A stretch of 64,000 nucleotides of DNA, taken from Streptomyces sp. NBC_01498. GTDB taxonomy: Bacteria > Actinomycetota > Actinomycetes > Streptomycetales > Streptomycetaceae. Under the pieces are notes generated by a model that saw only the letters and a list, made by a program, of their open reading frames with translations, was not told the origin of the DNA and searched no databases. This document shows positions 25,568-33,764 of the stretch, piece by piece (the stretch's first letter is position 1; the number at the start of each line of letters is the position of its first letter). The stretch is taken from the NCBI RefSeq assembly GCF_036327775.1, contig NZ_CP109598.1, positions 4,724,001 to 4,788,000 of the forward strand, in the 5' to 3' direction. The translations under genes and the position numbers were made by a program.

Positions 25568-26173
25568 ACCGGACCGTCCGGTCCGCCCGCCGCGTCACCG
25601 ACCCTGCGCGGCGAGGGCATCCCCCGCGTCCGCGCGGTCCGCGCGGCCTCCGACTTCGCCGCCCACGAGCCGTCCCCGGACCGGATTCGCGTACTGCTGG
25701 TGGGCACGGTGCAGCGGGGCCGCTGCCACCCGGACGACCTCCGCGCCGAACTCCGCGCGTCCCACGCCCTGCGCAACCCGGCGGCCCGCGCGGTGATGGA
25801 CGACCTCCGCGTCGGCGTCCGCTCCCTCGCCGAGGGCGAGACCCGCGACACCCTGCTCGCCGCCGACATCCCCGACCCCCTCCGGAACCGGACGCTCCTC
25901 ACCCCGGCCGGCACCTTCCTGGCCCCCCCGGACGCCTACTGGCCCCACGAGGGCGTCGCCCTGGAGGCCGACTCGGCGGAGTACCACCTGGGCATCGCGG
26001 AATACCGCGCCGCCCTCCGCCGCCGCCTGCGGCTGGAGTCCCACGGGGTGTCGGTCCTGAGCGTGACCCCGTCCCTGGTCCGCGACCCCCCCCAGGAACT
26101 GATCGCCGCGGTCCTCACCCGCCTTCACCTCGCCACCACCCGCGCGGCCCGACTCCGGGTGCTCCGCCGCTGA
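25568..26173 (+). pseudogene. 5'-truncated gene of the AbiEi/DUF559-like endonuclease-domain type
   Basis: The frame is open from immediately after the DUF445 stop to 26173 but has no good start. Translation reads LRGEGIPRVRAVRAASDFAA, then the helical NPAARAVMDDLRVGVRSLAEGE and the nuclease-like GTFLAPPDAYWPHEGVALEADSAEYH. That order matches the C-terminal half of Streptomyces proteins of about 290 aa with an N-terminal AbiEi-like helix-turn-helix and a restriction-nuclease fold. The N-terminal 80-100 residues are gone. A GTG at 25700 could make a 157-aa product, but it would begin inside the domain. I read this as a decayed copy. Confidence 0.7.
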
Positions 26174-26227
26174 GCCGACGACCCGTCAGGGATAGGCTCG
26201 ACGGCACCGAGCCTGAGGGGGACCACC

Positions 26228-26725
26228 ATGCACATACGCCGAACTCACCGCGCCACCGCACTCGTCGTGCTCCTGGCGGCGACGCTGATGTCCTGCTCCG
26301 GTGCCGACCCCGAGCCCCGCTCCGCGACCCCGCCCCGGGCCGACACCGCACCGTCGTCCCCGCCCACCAAGGCCGCCGCCCCGATCCCGGAGGCGCCGAC
26401 CTCAACGCTCACTCCGGCGCCGGTCAAGGTCCGCGACGCCTTCGCCACGCTCCAGGCCACGCTGAACGACGACTGCGTGCCGGGCAACTGCGACTACTTC
26501 CTCGGCCGCGTCCACGACGAACTCACCGGCCTCGAATCCGCCATGAAGGCCGACCCGAAGGGCCCGTCCCACTTCGACAAGCCCCTGGCCTGGACGGCGA
26601 ACCTCTGGAAGACCCTGGGCGACGACAGATCCACCCCGAACCTCGAAAAGAACCGCACGGACCTGATCGGCACCCGCGACAAGATCAACGCCTGGATGCA
26701 GAACCACCCGGACGACTACCGCTGA
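26228..26725 (+). CDS. Secreted lipoprotein of unknown function
   Basis: 165-aa protein with a signal peptide (MHIRRTHRATALVVLLAATL) and lipobox LMSC at residues 20-23. A Pro/Ser/Thr linker of about 45 residues leads to a small helical domain with a cysteine pair (DDCVPGNCDYF), likely a disulfide. Its function is unrecognised. The ATG at 26228 follows GAGGGGGAC. Confidence 0.85.
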   Translation: MHIRRTHRATALVVLLAATLMSCSGADPEPRSATPPRADTAPSSPPTKAAAPIPEAPTSTLTPAPVKVRDAFATLQATLNDDCVPGNCDYFLGRVHDELTGLESAMKADPKGPSHFDKPLAWTANLWKTLGDDRSTPNLEKNRTDLIGTRDKINAWMQNHPDDYR

Positions 26726-26729
26726 CCCC

Positions 26730-26930
26730 TCAACCAAGCCGCCCCTCCCGCAGCGCGCCGACGAAGTCACCCCAGGCGGCGCGCCGCACGGCGATCCGCG
26801 CCCCGTGGGGCACCTTCGAGTCCCGCACGGCGGTACCACCGCCCGACTCGGCGACCTCGACACACTCTCCGCCGGCTCCGTTGCTGTAGCTGCTCTTTCG
26901 CCACTGGGGGTCGGTGGTGGACGCGGTCAT
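26730..26930 (-). CDS. DUF397 domain protein
   Basis: 66-aa protein with the full DUF397 pattern: WRKSSYSNGAGGECVEVAE, then VRDSKVPHGARIAVRRAAWGDFV. In Streptomyces such proteins pair with XRE/DUF5753 regulators in developmental systems of the WhiJ/BldB type. The start overlaps the XRE stop as ATGA (26927-26930), so the two are made together. It probably acts as the small partner of the regulator. Confidence 0.93.
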   Translation of the reverse strand: MTASTTDPQWRKSSYSNGAGGECVEVAESGGGTAVRDSKVPHGARIAVRRAAWGDFVGALREGRLG

Positions 26931-27775
26931 GGGGAGTGTCCCTCCAAGGCTGATCGGATCAGTACTGCTGATTGCTGGGGGCTCAGAGCCAGAGCCCTGA
27001 GGTGGTCGAAGGCTTTCGTGTAGATACGTACGTGTGCCGGGAGTTCGAGGTAGATGGAGTCTGTCAGCCCTTCCCGATAGACCACATCCGGGTCCTCCTG
27101 CTCGGGGAAACCGAGCACTGTGAAGGGTCCGGTCGTCGGGTACGCCCCGGCGTCGTACGGCAGGACTTGCAAGGTCACGTTGCGTTGCCTTCCGATATCC
27201 AGCATACGTTCGAGCTGCTCGCCCATCACCTGTCCGCTGCCAATGACGTGCATGAGGGCGCTCTGGTGGATCACGGCCCAGAAGTCCGGAGCGGTGCCGC
27301 TCGTCAGCAACTCCTGTCGACGCATGCGCACATCGACCTGGCGAGGGATCTCGTCGTGATCCTGGTCGGGCGTGACCTTGCTCAACTCGGTTGCGTACTC
27401 GGCGGTCTGCAACAGACCGGGAATGAACTCACCTTGGTATGTACGCAAGTTGGACGCGGCCTGCTCCAGCCCCACATACACCGAGAACCATGACGGCACG
27501 GCGTCACCGTGCGCGTGCCACCAGCCCTTGGTCTTCGACTCCTTGGCCAGCCCCTTGAGCAACTCGCGAAGCTCGTCGGACGTGCTGTAGAAGCGGCACA
27601 ACGCGTCCACGTCCGACGGCTGTACCCGCCCTTGCCCGGTCTCCATGCGATTCACCTTGGAACCGCTCCAGTCCAGCTCCTTGCCGACCTGATTGCAGGT
27701 CATCCCGCTCTCGTCGCGCAGCTTCCTGAGCTCGATCGCCAAGCGACGACGACGTGCGGTGGGTGATCCGGCCAT
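26927..27775 (-). CDS. XRE-family regulator with DUF5753 (WhiJ-type)
   Basis: 282-aa DNA-binding protein from the ATG at 27775. The helix-turn-helix is at about residues 10-65 (LAIELRKLRDESGMTCNQVG, then ELDWSGSKVNRMETGQGRV). The remainder is the DUF5753 effector domain, with LRTYQGEFIPGLLQTAEYA, RMRRQELLTSG and the late PFTVLGFPEQEDPDVVY segment. It is co-translated with a DUF397 gene and divergent from an ATP-binding protein, the usual trio. It probably autoregulates through the inverted repeat at 27835-27908. Confidence 0.93.
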   Translation of the reverse strand: MAGSPTARRRRLAIELRKLRDESGMTCNQVGKELDWSGSKVNRMETGQGRVQPSDVDALCRFYSTSDELRELLKGLAKESKTKGWWHAHGDAVPSWFSVYVGLEQAASNLRTYQGEFIPGLLQTAEYATELSKVTPDQDHDEIPRQVDVRMRRQELLTSGTAPDFWAVIHQSALMHVIGSGQVMGEQLERMLDIGRQRNVTLQVLPYDAGAYPTTGPFTVLGFPEQEDPDVVYREGLTDSIYLELPAHVRIYTKAFDHLRALALSPQQSAVLIRSALEGHSP

Positions 27776-27834
27776 GGCAACTCCTCTTGCGGCAACGGGG
27801 GTTCCATCCCATCGGAACGGATGGCTCACGCCAA

Positions 27835-27908
27835 TCACTCGTTAGAGGGAATCCCTTCGTGCACATTGCATCTCGGGATGCCCACTGTCATCCTGTCACA
27901 ACGAGTGA
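27835..27908. promoter_or_regulatory. Spaced inverted repeat between XRE and ATP-binding genes
   Basis: TCACTCGTT (27835-27843) and AACGAGTGA (27900-27908) are perfect 9-bp complements 56 bases apart. They flank smaller repeats (AGGGAATCCCT-like dyad near 27847 and three CTGTCA copies). The arrangement between divergent regulatory genes suggests operators for the XRE protein. Confidence 0.55.
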
Positions 27909-27974
27909 CGGACTGTCACCGCAGGCTCACATCGGACGCGACGCCATCGGGCGCCCGACGGAAGGAGCAGGAGC

Positions 27975-28637
27975 ATGGCCATTTACCAGGAGAGTGGTTG
28001 CGTGCAGCGGCGCCCGTGGGAGGTGGCGTTCACGGCGGAGCCGCAGGCGGTCCCCCGGGTGCGCCGGGCGGTGCGACTGCACCTCTCGCTCTGGGGCTTG
28101 TCGGATCTGGAGGATCTCGCTCAGCTCTGCGTCTCGGAGCTGGTCGCCAACGTCATCAACCACATCGGCGTAGGGACCCCGGTCACTCTCGCGGTCTCCA
28201 CGGACGGGATCCACCTCCGCATCGAACTCAGCGACCCGGACGCCCGAGCGATGCCCACGCTCCTCGCCCCCCTGTCCGACGCGGAGTCGGGCCGCGGCCT
28301 GATGATCCTCGACGCGGTGTCCGACCGGTGGGGTGTGATCTCCCGGGTCGACTCCAAGGCGGTGTGGTGTGAGTTGCCCACCGGTGCGGGAGCGTCCAGC
28401 GGGCAGCCGAGGAATCCACGTATCGCGCATGCCGAGATGAGCATCGTCCGACACGGCGCTGCTCAGAACCCCACGCCGGAAGAGGCGAGCCCCCTGTCGG
28501 CGGCGCTGGCGGAGAAGGCGGCGATCGACCTGATCGCGGACGTCCTCCACTGGCTCCGCGCCCACGGCTGCGACCCGGACGAATCCCTGGACCGCGCCCA
28601 GACCCGCTTCGAGGCCCAACTCGAAGAAATCCGCTGA
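27975..28637 (+). CDS. ATP-binding protein (HATPase_c_2, anti-sigma-like)
   Basis: 220-aa protein with a GHKL fold of the anti-sigma kinase type: CVSELVANVINHIGVGTP (N-box, about residues 52-70), LRIELSDPDARAMPT (D-box) and ESGRGLMILDAVSDRWGV (G-box). The C-terminal 70 residues are a helical extension without recognisable motifs. Such proteins form part of the abundant Streptomyces XRE/DUF397/ATPase modules that modulate development or antibiotic production. Confidence 0.88.
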   Translation: MAIYQESGCVQRRPWEVAFTAEPQAVPRVRRAVRLHLSLWGLSDLEDLAQLCVSELVANVINHIGVGTPVTLAVSTDGIHLRIELSDPDARAMPTLLAPLSDAESGRGLMILDAVSDRWGVISRVDSKAVWCELPTGAGASSGQPRNPRIAHAEMSIVRHGAAQNPTPEEASPLSAALAEKAAIDLIADVLHWLRAHGCDPDESLDRAQTRFEAQLEEIR

Positions 28638-28698
28638 GATTGGCCGACTGCCCGGCCTCGGCGATGCGCGCGGAGGATCGGACTTCCCCTCGGAGTGG

Positions 28699-30522
28699 TT
28701 ATGAGTCGTGGAAGAAACCGATCGATGGGTCGTCGGGTGTCCCTATCAACAGTGCGCGATCGAGGAGGGTGTTGTTCAACTCGCAGCTTGTCTCCGGCAA
28801 CAGGACACACGCGTGGCAGGCGGCCAGATTGACACTGTCGGCACCACTGGCCTCCGATTCCACGCAGAGCGGATCGGCCGAGCACCACCTGGCCCGACTC
28901 AATGCGGACGGCAGAGATGTTTCAAGTTTGTTCGGTTCGCCCTGTGCGACCAAGCCGCCGAGGCTTCCGGCGGAGTCGCTGGTCGCGGTGTAGATGAGGA
29001 GTCCAGCCATGTTGTCGTCGCCGTACAACCGTTCCCGAAGCGAGGAGGCGGGGTAACCGCCGTCCAGACTCCACTCGTTGATGAGAACGTGCGCGAGTGT
29101 GTGCAGCAGCACCGAGCGAGGCGTCGTAGGTGAGGCCGGGGCGGCCGTAGGGTCTCCGGTACGCACGCGTAGCCGGCGTAGCTGGTTGTTCCTGATGCGT
29201 TCCACCCGGGCGGCCACCGCGATGTTCTGTGCCCACGCGTCGAGTCGCCGCTCGTCGAGTCGGAGGAACACCCCCTCGCCCTGGACCTCCATGGCGGGAA
29301 GCCACTCCTGGGGAGTCAGGAACAACTCGGCTTTGTGGACATCGGAATGTGTGTCCGGAGTGTCGACCCGGGAGAATGCCGTGAGCGCCCGAACCTCACG
29401 GAGTCGTTTCACCAGCATCGGACCCGTCAATCCGTAAGGCGTCAAGGCCGACGCCGACGCCTTCGGCGGCTCACAGATGAACTGTTCCTCCCGATCCGCA
29501 GAGCTCTCCAATTTCCCTTCGATCAGTCGCTCGTATTCCTTCCTACGCAGGGCGACGTGGGAACTGTCCTTGATTTGCTCATCGACATCTTCTCCGTCCT
29601 CGTGACTCTCTGCCTCTAGGAGTTCGAGTACGGAGTCCAAGGAGAACTCGTACGACTCCTTGATGGTGACGGCTTTGAGATAGATCTTGATTTCGTCGCG
29701 TGTCATGACGCGCAATTCGTCCCAATGGTCCGCCAGGCGGGCGGCGAGACCGCCACTCCACGGGGGGATCGACAGTGCGGTCTTCACGATCGGGTGCCAT
29801 ACGACCGACGAGCCTCGTTGAAGGGTTCTCGGCGCTTCGGTGCATGGCTTGACCGGGTCATTCTTGAGCCATGGACGTCTGCCGTCGCAGCGGACCTTGA
29901 GCTCGGACAGAGCCCTGCTGCGGAAAGCGCCTTCCATGGAAACTTCGGGGACACCACAGGTGCAGGAGATCAGGATGGAGCGAAGTGATGCCGTCTTTCC
30001 GCTGGACCGCAGGCGCATCTTTCCTCCGCACAGGCCGGTCTCGCCGATTCGGCGGTTGTTGCGGTGCGCCCATTTCCAGTAGGGAAAGTCGTCAATGTGC
30101 CCGCGGGCGCAGGCCATGACGAAGCGCGAAGGGACCAATTCCTCCTCACAGTCCCCGCACTCGTTCTTACCAGGTGGAGAGTTGAAGCCGCGCACATGCT
30201 GCAAGGTGCCGCATCTCGGGCAAGAGTGCCACAGTGGGAAACGGCGGACCCTCACCCCGTCCCTGCTCGTGTCGTCGGAGGCGGGTGGGAGTCGGAAATA
30301 CTTCACCCCGAGATTCTGCGCGAGTCGATGTTCGTCGATTCTCGGTGCGTCGTTGACATTCCAGGAATCTGTCCCGCATACGATGAACGACTCGTTGTCG
30401 ACAGCGATCAGCGAGCCGACTCCGTACGTCGTGATCATCTGTGAACGTCGGACCGAACCGCGTCGCGGAAAGCTGCGCTCGGGCGAGCTTCCTCGGCGAC
30501 GACGGGCGGGCGGCGGGGTCAT
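28699..30522 (-). CDS. drmB: DrmB-like DUF1998 protein
   Basis: 607-aa protein, last gene of the minus-strand defence operon. The N-terminal region has RSQMITTYGVGSLIAVDNESF, typical of DrmB. It is followed by zinc-ribbon cysteines (CPRCGTLQHV and ECGDCEEE) and the ACARGHIDDFPYWKW segment. The C-terminal DUF1998 part is seen in HTLAHVLINEWSLDGGYPASS and the cysteine cluster CSADPLC, CHACVLLPETSCE. In DISARM, DrmB works with the DrmA helicase to sense and unload phage DNA. The ATG at 30522 overlaps the drmA stop as ATGA. The length matches known DrmB proteins. Confidence 0.88.
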   Translation of the reverse strand: MTPPPARRRRGSSPERSFPRRGSVRRSQMITTYGVGSLIAVDNESFIVCGTDSWNVNDAPRIDEHRLAQNLGVKYFRLPPASDDTSRDGVRVRRFPLWHSCPRCGTLQHVRGFNSPPGKNECGDCEEELVPSRFVMACARGHIDDFPYWKWAHRNNRRIGETGLCGGKMRLRSSGKTASLRSILISCTCGVPEVSMEGAFRSRALSELKVRCDGRRPWLKNDPVKPCTEAPRTLQRGSSVVWHPIVKTALSIPPWSGGLAARLADHWDELRVMTRDEIKIYLKAVTIKESYEFSLDSVLELLEAESHEDGEDVDEQIKDSSHVALRRKEYERLIEGKLESSADREEQFICEPPKASASALTPYGLTGPMLVKRLREVRALTAFSRVDTPDTHSDVHKAELFLTPQEWLPAMEVQGEGVFLRLDERRLDAWAQNIAVAARVERIRNNQLRRLRVRTGDPTAAPASPTTPRSVLLHTLAHVLINEWSLDGGYPASSLRERLYGDDNMAGLLIYTATSDSAGSLGGLVAQGEPNKLETSLPSALSRARWCSADPLCVESEASGADSVNLAACHACVLLPETSCELNNTLLDRALLIGTPDDPSIGFFHDS

Positions 30523-33500
30523 CGGGATGCCTCCAAGAAGAGAGCGGACTCGGCGTCGACATCGCGCAGACTCCACAGTGTGTGCCACGCCGTTTCATTG
30601 GTTTCGTCGTCGAAGGCACACAGAAGAGAGGGTGTTCTTCGACCACGTGGGGATTCGTACACCAATCCGCCGTTCGCCTCGGCCTGGGCGGACCAGTCCT
30701 CGACGAATTCGTCGAACGCATCACGCGTCGCCTCATACTCGTCCTTGTTCACCCTCAGGACCCGCTCCAGGAGTGGTGTCTTGACCCTCCGTTCGAGTTC
30801 TTCTCGGAACTCGTCGATCCTGCCCGCACCGTCCGCAGGTCGGGCGACGGGGATGAGCAGGCGGGCGAGGGCGACGATCACCGCGTGCAGACCACGGTCA
30901 CGGGCACGGGAGGAGAACGGCGTGACGCTGGTCGACTCCACCTCGCGATAGAGGGCCGAGTGGAAGTGCCGGAAGCCCTCGTAGTGCGAACGGTCGCGGG
31001 AGCGTGCCGAGTTGAGCATGACGGCCACCAGTCCCGGATGCCGTCGGCCGACCCGACTGGTGGCCTGGATGTATTCGGCGGTCGTCTGTGGCTGACCCAT
31101 CACTGCCATCAGTCCCAACCGGTCGATGTCCACTCCGACGGAGATCATGTTGGTCGCGAGAAGGACATCCACCGTCTCGTCGTGAGGAAGCCGCCGCTCG
31201 ATCTGTTTGAGTCGGGCCGGGACTTCGCTGGAGTTCGCACGACTGGTCAGCTCTGTCTGTTCCTTGATCGTCCGCTTCTCGACGCCGTCCCTGTCCGCGA
31301 GGTACTCCAGATATGCCTCGACGTCGTCGTGCACCTGAAGTTCGGCCGCCGCCAACAACCGGAGGCTGTTGAAGTACCCGACAAGCGTCCAGTACGCGTC
31401 ACGCACGTCCTCGGTCGTGTCTGCCCGCATCGCTTGGTGCAGAAGTGTCGCGTACGTACGAATGAGCAGTGTGGACTGGCTCGTACTCGGTGTGAGGAGG
31501 CCGATGTACTGGCGGCTGGCCTTTCGTTCCCGGGGGGTCTCGACGGCGAACCAGGAGTCGCGTGCGTCGAGTCCCGCCGGGGGGAACTGCGCCACCGCTC
31601 GATCGAACAGCGCCTTGCCCTGGTCGGTCGCGCGTCGGATGGTCGCTGTGGAAGCGATGACCTTCGGACGATCGGAAAGGAGGTCCACCGCCGTTTCGTA
31701 CAGTCCGGTGAGAGTGCCCAGAGGTCCTGAGATGAGGTGCAACTCGTCCTGGACGATCAGCTCGGGCGGGGGGGTTCCGTCCGAGCGGTCGCGGTTGAAG
31801 AGGGCAGCCGTTCTTTCGCGCCAAGGCATCGCGGCGAACTTGTCCACCGTCGCGATCACCAGTGTGGGACGGGCGTCATACACGGCCTCGTCCACGAGAT
31901 GGACGGGGAGGCCGTTGCGGAAGTCACAGGCACCGTCGGGGCAGCGGACGTACATCCGACAGGCCTCCTCGTCCACCTCGTACTGGTACGCGTCGAGGCG
32001 GGCGCCACACCAGGGACAGGCGTGGAGTTGGACGGGGTTTTTCTCCTGGAGCGCCTTACCGCCCCGCAGGTCCGTCAGACTGGCCGCCGCAACCGAGAGC
32101 TTGTTCGGGGTGGCGGATTGACCGACCCACATCCCGATCGAGATCGGCTCGGTGCCCAGGGTCGCCACATGCTCGATCCGGATCCGCTCCATGGCGCAGA
32201 TCAAGGCTGTGGCGCGTTCGAACTGTTGCAGAGTGAGCAGCCTGAGGGTGTAGCGCATGAGCACCGTGACGCCCGCGCCGCGCTCCTTCAGCCGCATACG
32301 ACGCAGGAACGTGATGAAGGCGATGAGTCCGAGATACGCCTCCGTCTTGCCGCCACCGGTGGGGAACCACAGCAGGTCGGCGATCTCGTGGTCCGGGTGT
32401 GTCGGATCGACGATTCCTTCCAGACACAGGAGCATGAAGGACACCTGGAAGGGGCGCCATCGTCCCGCGCTGTCGTCGGGCGAACCGACGTGGCCGTTCC
32501 TGATCCACTCGCCACGGGCGCGCTGCCGGGCCATCGCCAGGTTGGCGAGGCGGAAGGCCTTCAGGGCATCGGGTTCATCCCTGAGTACCTGGACGCCGGA
32601 CCGCATGCGCACCAGTGCTTGACGGCACTGCTTGACCTGCTCCCTTGCGGGGGCCTCGAAAGACGTGCCCTTCAGGGTGTCGACTTCCTTCGCTTTGCTC
32701 CCGATCCACCTCTCGTATCCCGTCAACAGATCGTCAAGGGCACCGAGAACGTCGGAATCCGCACCGGACGCCAGACCTTGCATGGTGAGTGCCGAATCGT
32801 CGATCTCCGGGTTGGAGTCGGTGAGGAGTACGTCATGAGTGGGTACGAACTCCGTCCGTAGCGCGGCGACGGCGGACCGCTCGGCAGGTGGAGCGCCGAC
32901 AGGCGCCGGGGTCCAGTCCCAGTCGGCGGCACAACCATGGCCCATGGCGAACGTGGGCGCATACCGGTGAAGCAGCCTGCTTGCGCCCTGTTCCGGGTCG
33001 ACCGGTCCCCTGGTGGCCGGCCGCTCCACGAACGCCCGCTCACCGTTGGGGCAGGTCACAGTCAGGCGAGGCTGGTACAGGGAGAAGGCGTCCTGAAGTT
33101 CGTGCTCACCGACCCTTTTCTCGTTGATCAAGGTGACGGTCACGGTGACGGTGGCGTCCGGTCCCGAGGGAGGACGTACAAGTGCCCGAAGCTCAACGCC
33201 GTCGCCGAGGGGGTCCGGCCGGAACATGCCGGTGCGTGTCACGTCGATCGTCACGGGACGCAGTGCCAGCGGGCGTCGTCGCCAGTGTTCGGACTGGTCG
33301 GACGTGCTTCGGGCCTCCGCACGCTTCGCGGAGATCGGTCGGCCCTGCGGATCGATCGGGTCGTACGCGGCGGCCTCGGTGGTCACCAGGATCGTGGGCG
33401 ACAGGGCGGGGTCGACGGCGAAGGTGAGCCCCATGGACGACGGCCGCCGGTTGGTGGCGAGCGCGACTCCGAGATCCGGTCCGTGGTCCTCGACGTCGAG

Positions 33501-33749
33501 GCGTCGCTGGACAGGCACGTCGTCGAGACCGTCGTCCTCGGCTCGGACGGCGGCGAATTCCTCCTCCGCCTCTTCCGTCGAGGGCCGGGGGAACAGCACC
33601 CCGACGGGGTAGGTCGTGATCGGCGGGTCCTGCGTCAGAACCTCGTCGTCGCCCCCCGGCCCCGGTCCCATGAGGTCTCGCCGGAGTTGGGCGACGAGTT
33701 CGTCGCGCATCGCGTAGTGCCGGCCGTGTCGGCCTTCGCCGTTCGTCAT
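30519..33749 (-). CDS. drmA: DrmA-like SF2 helicase
   Basis: 1076-aa helicase. Walker A is DLLWFPTGGGKTEAYLG at about residue 460. The DEXH box has the variant LIVQDELHLISGPLG at about 665, SATIRRA is motif III, TNMISVGVDIDRLGL is motif V and QATSRVGRRHPG is motif VI at about 895. A four-cysteine zinc ribbon (HACPWCGARLD and RCPDGACDFR) is inserted between motifs I and II. These features and the adjacent DUF1998 gene match DISARM DrmA. A GAGGGA ribosome site lies before the ATG, 15 bases after the preceding stop. In DISARM it forms a complex with DrmB. Confidence 0.9.
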   Translation of the reverse strand: MTNGEGRHGRHYAMRDELVAQLRRDLMGPGPGGDDEVLTQDPPITTYPVGVLFPRPSTEEAEEEFAAVRAEDDGLDDVPVQRRLDVEDHGPDLGVALATNRRPSSMGLTFAVDPALSPTILVTTEAAAYDPIDPQGRPISAKRAEARSTSDQSEHWRRRPLALRPVTIDVTRTGMFRPDPLGDGVELRALVRPPSGPDATVTVTVTLINEKRVGEHELQDAFSLYQPRLTVTCPNGERAFVERPATRGPVDPEQGASRLLHRYAPTFAMGHGCAADWDWTPAPVGAPPAERSAVAALRTEFVPTHDVLLTDSNPEIDDSALTMQGLASGADSDVLGALDDLLTGYERWIGSKAKEVDTLKGTSFEAPAREQVKQCRQALVRMRSGVQVLRDEPDALKAFRLANLAMARQRARGEWIRNGHVGSPDDSAGRWRPFQVSFMLLCLEGIVDPTHPDHEIADLLWFPTGGGKTEAYLGLIAFITFLRRMRLKERGAGVTVLMRYTLRLLTLQQFERATALICAMERIRIEHVATLGTEPISIGMWVGQSATPNKLSVAAASLTDLRGGKALQEKNPVQLHACPWCGARLDAYQYEVDEEACRMYVRCPDGACDFRNGLPVHLVDEAVYDARPTLVIATVDKFAAMPWRERTAALFNRDRSDGTPPPELIVQDELHLISGPLGTLTGLYETAVDLLSDRPKVIASTATIRRATDQGKALFDRAVAQFPPAGLDARDSWFAVETPRERKASRQYIGLLTPSTSQSTLLIRTYATLLHQAMRADTTEDVRDAYWTLVGYFNSLRLLAAAELQVHDDVEAYLEYLADRDGVEKRTIKEQTELTSRANSSEVPARLKQIERRLPHDETVDVLLATNMISVGVDIDRLGLMAVMGQPQTTAEYIQATSRVGRRHPGLVAVMLNSARSRDRSHYEGFRHFHSALYREVESTSVTPFSSRARDRGLHAVIVALARLLIPVARPADGAGRIDEFREELERRVKTPLLERVLRVNKDEYEATRDAFDEFVEDWSAQAEANGGLVYESPRGRRTPSLLCAFDDETNETAWHTLWSLRDVDAESALFLEASR

Positions 33750-33764
33750 GTCTCAGGTCCCTCT

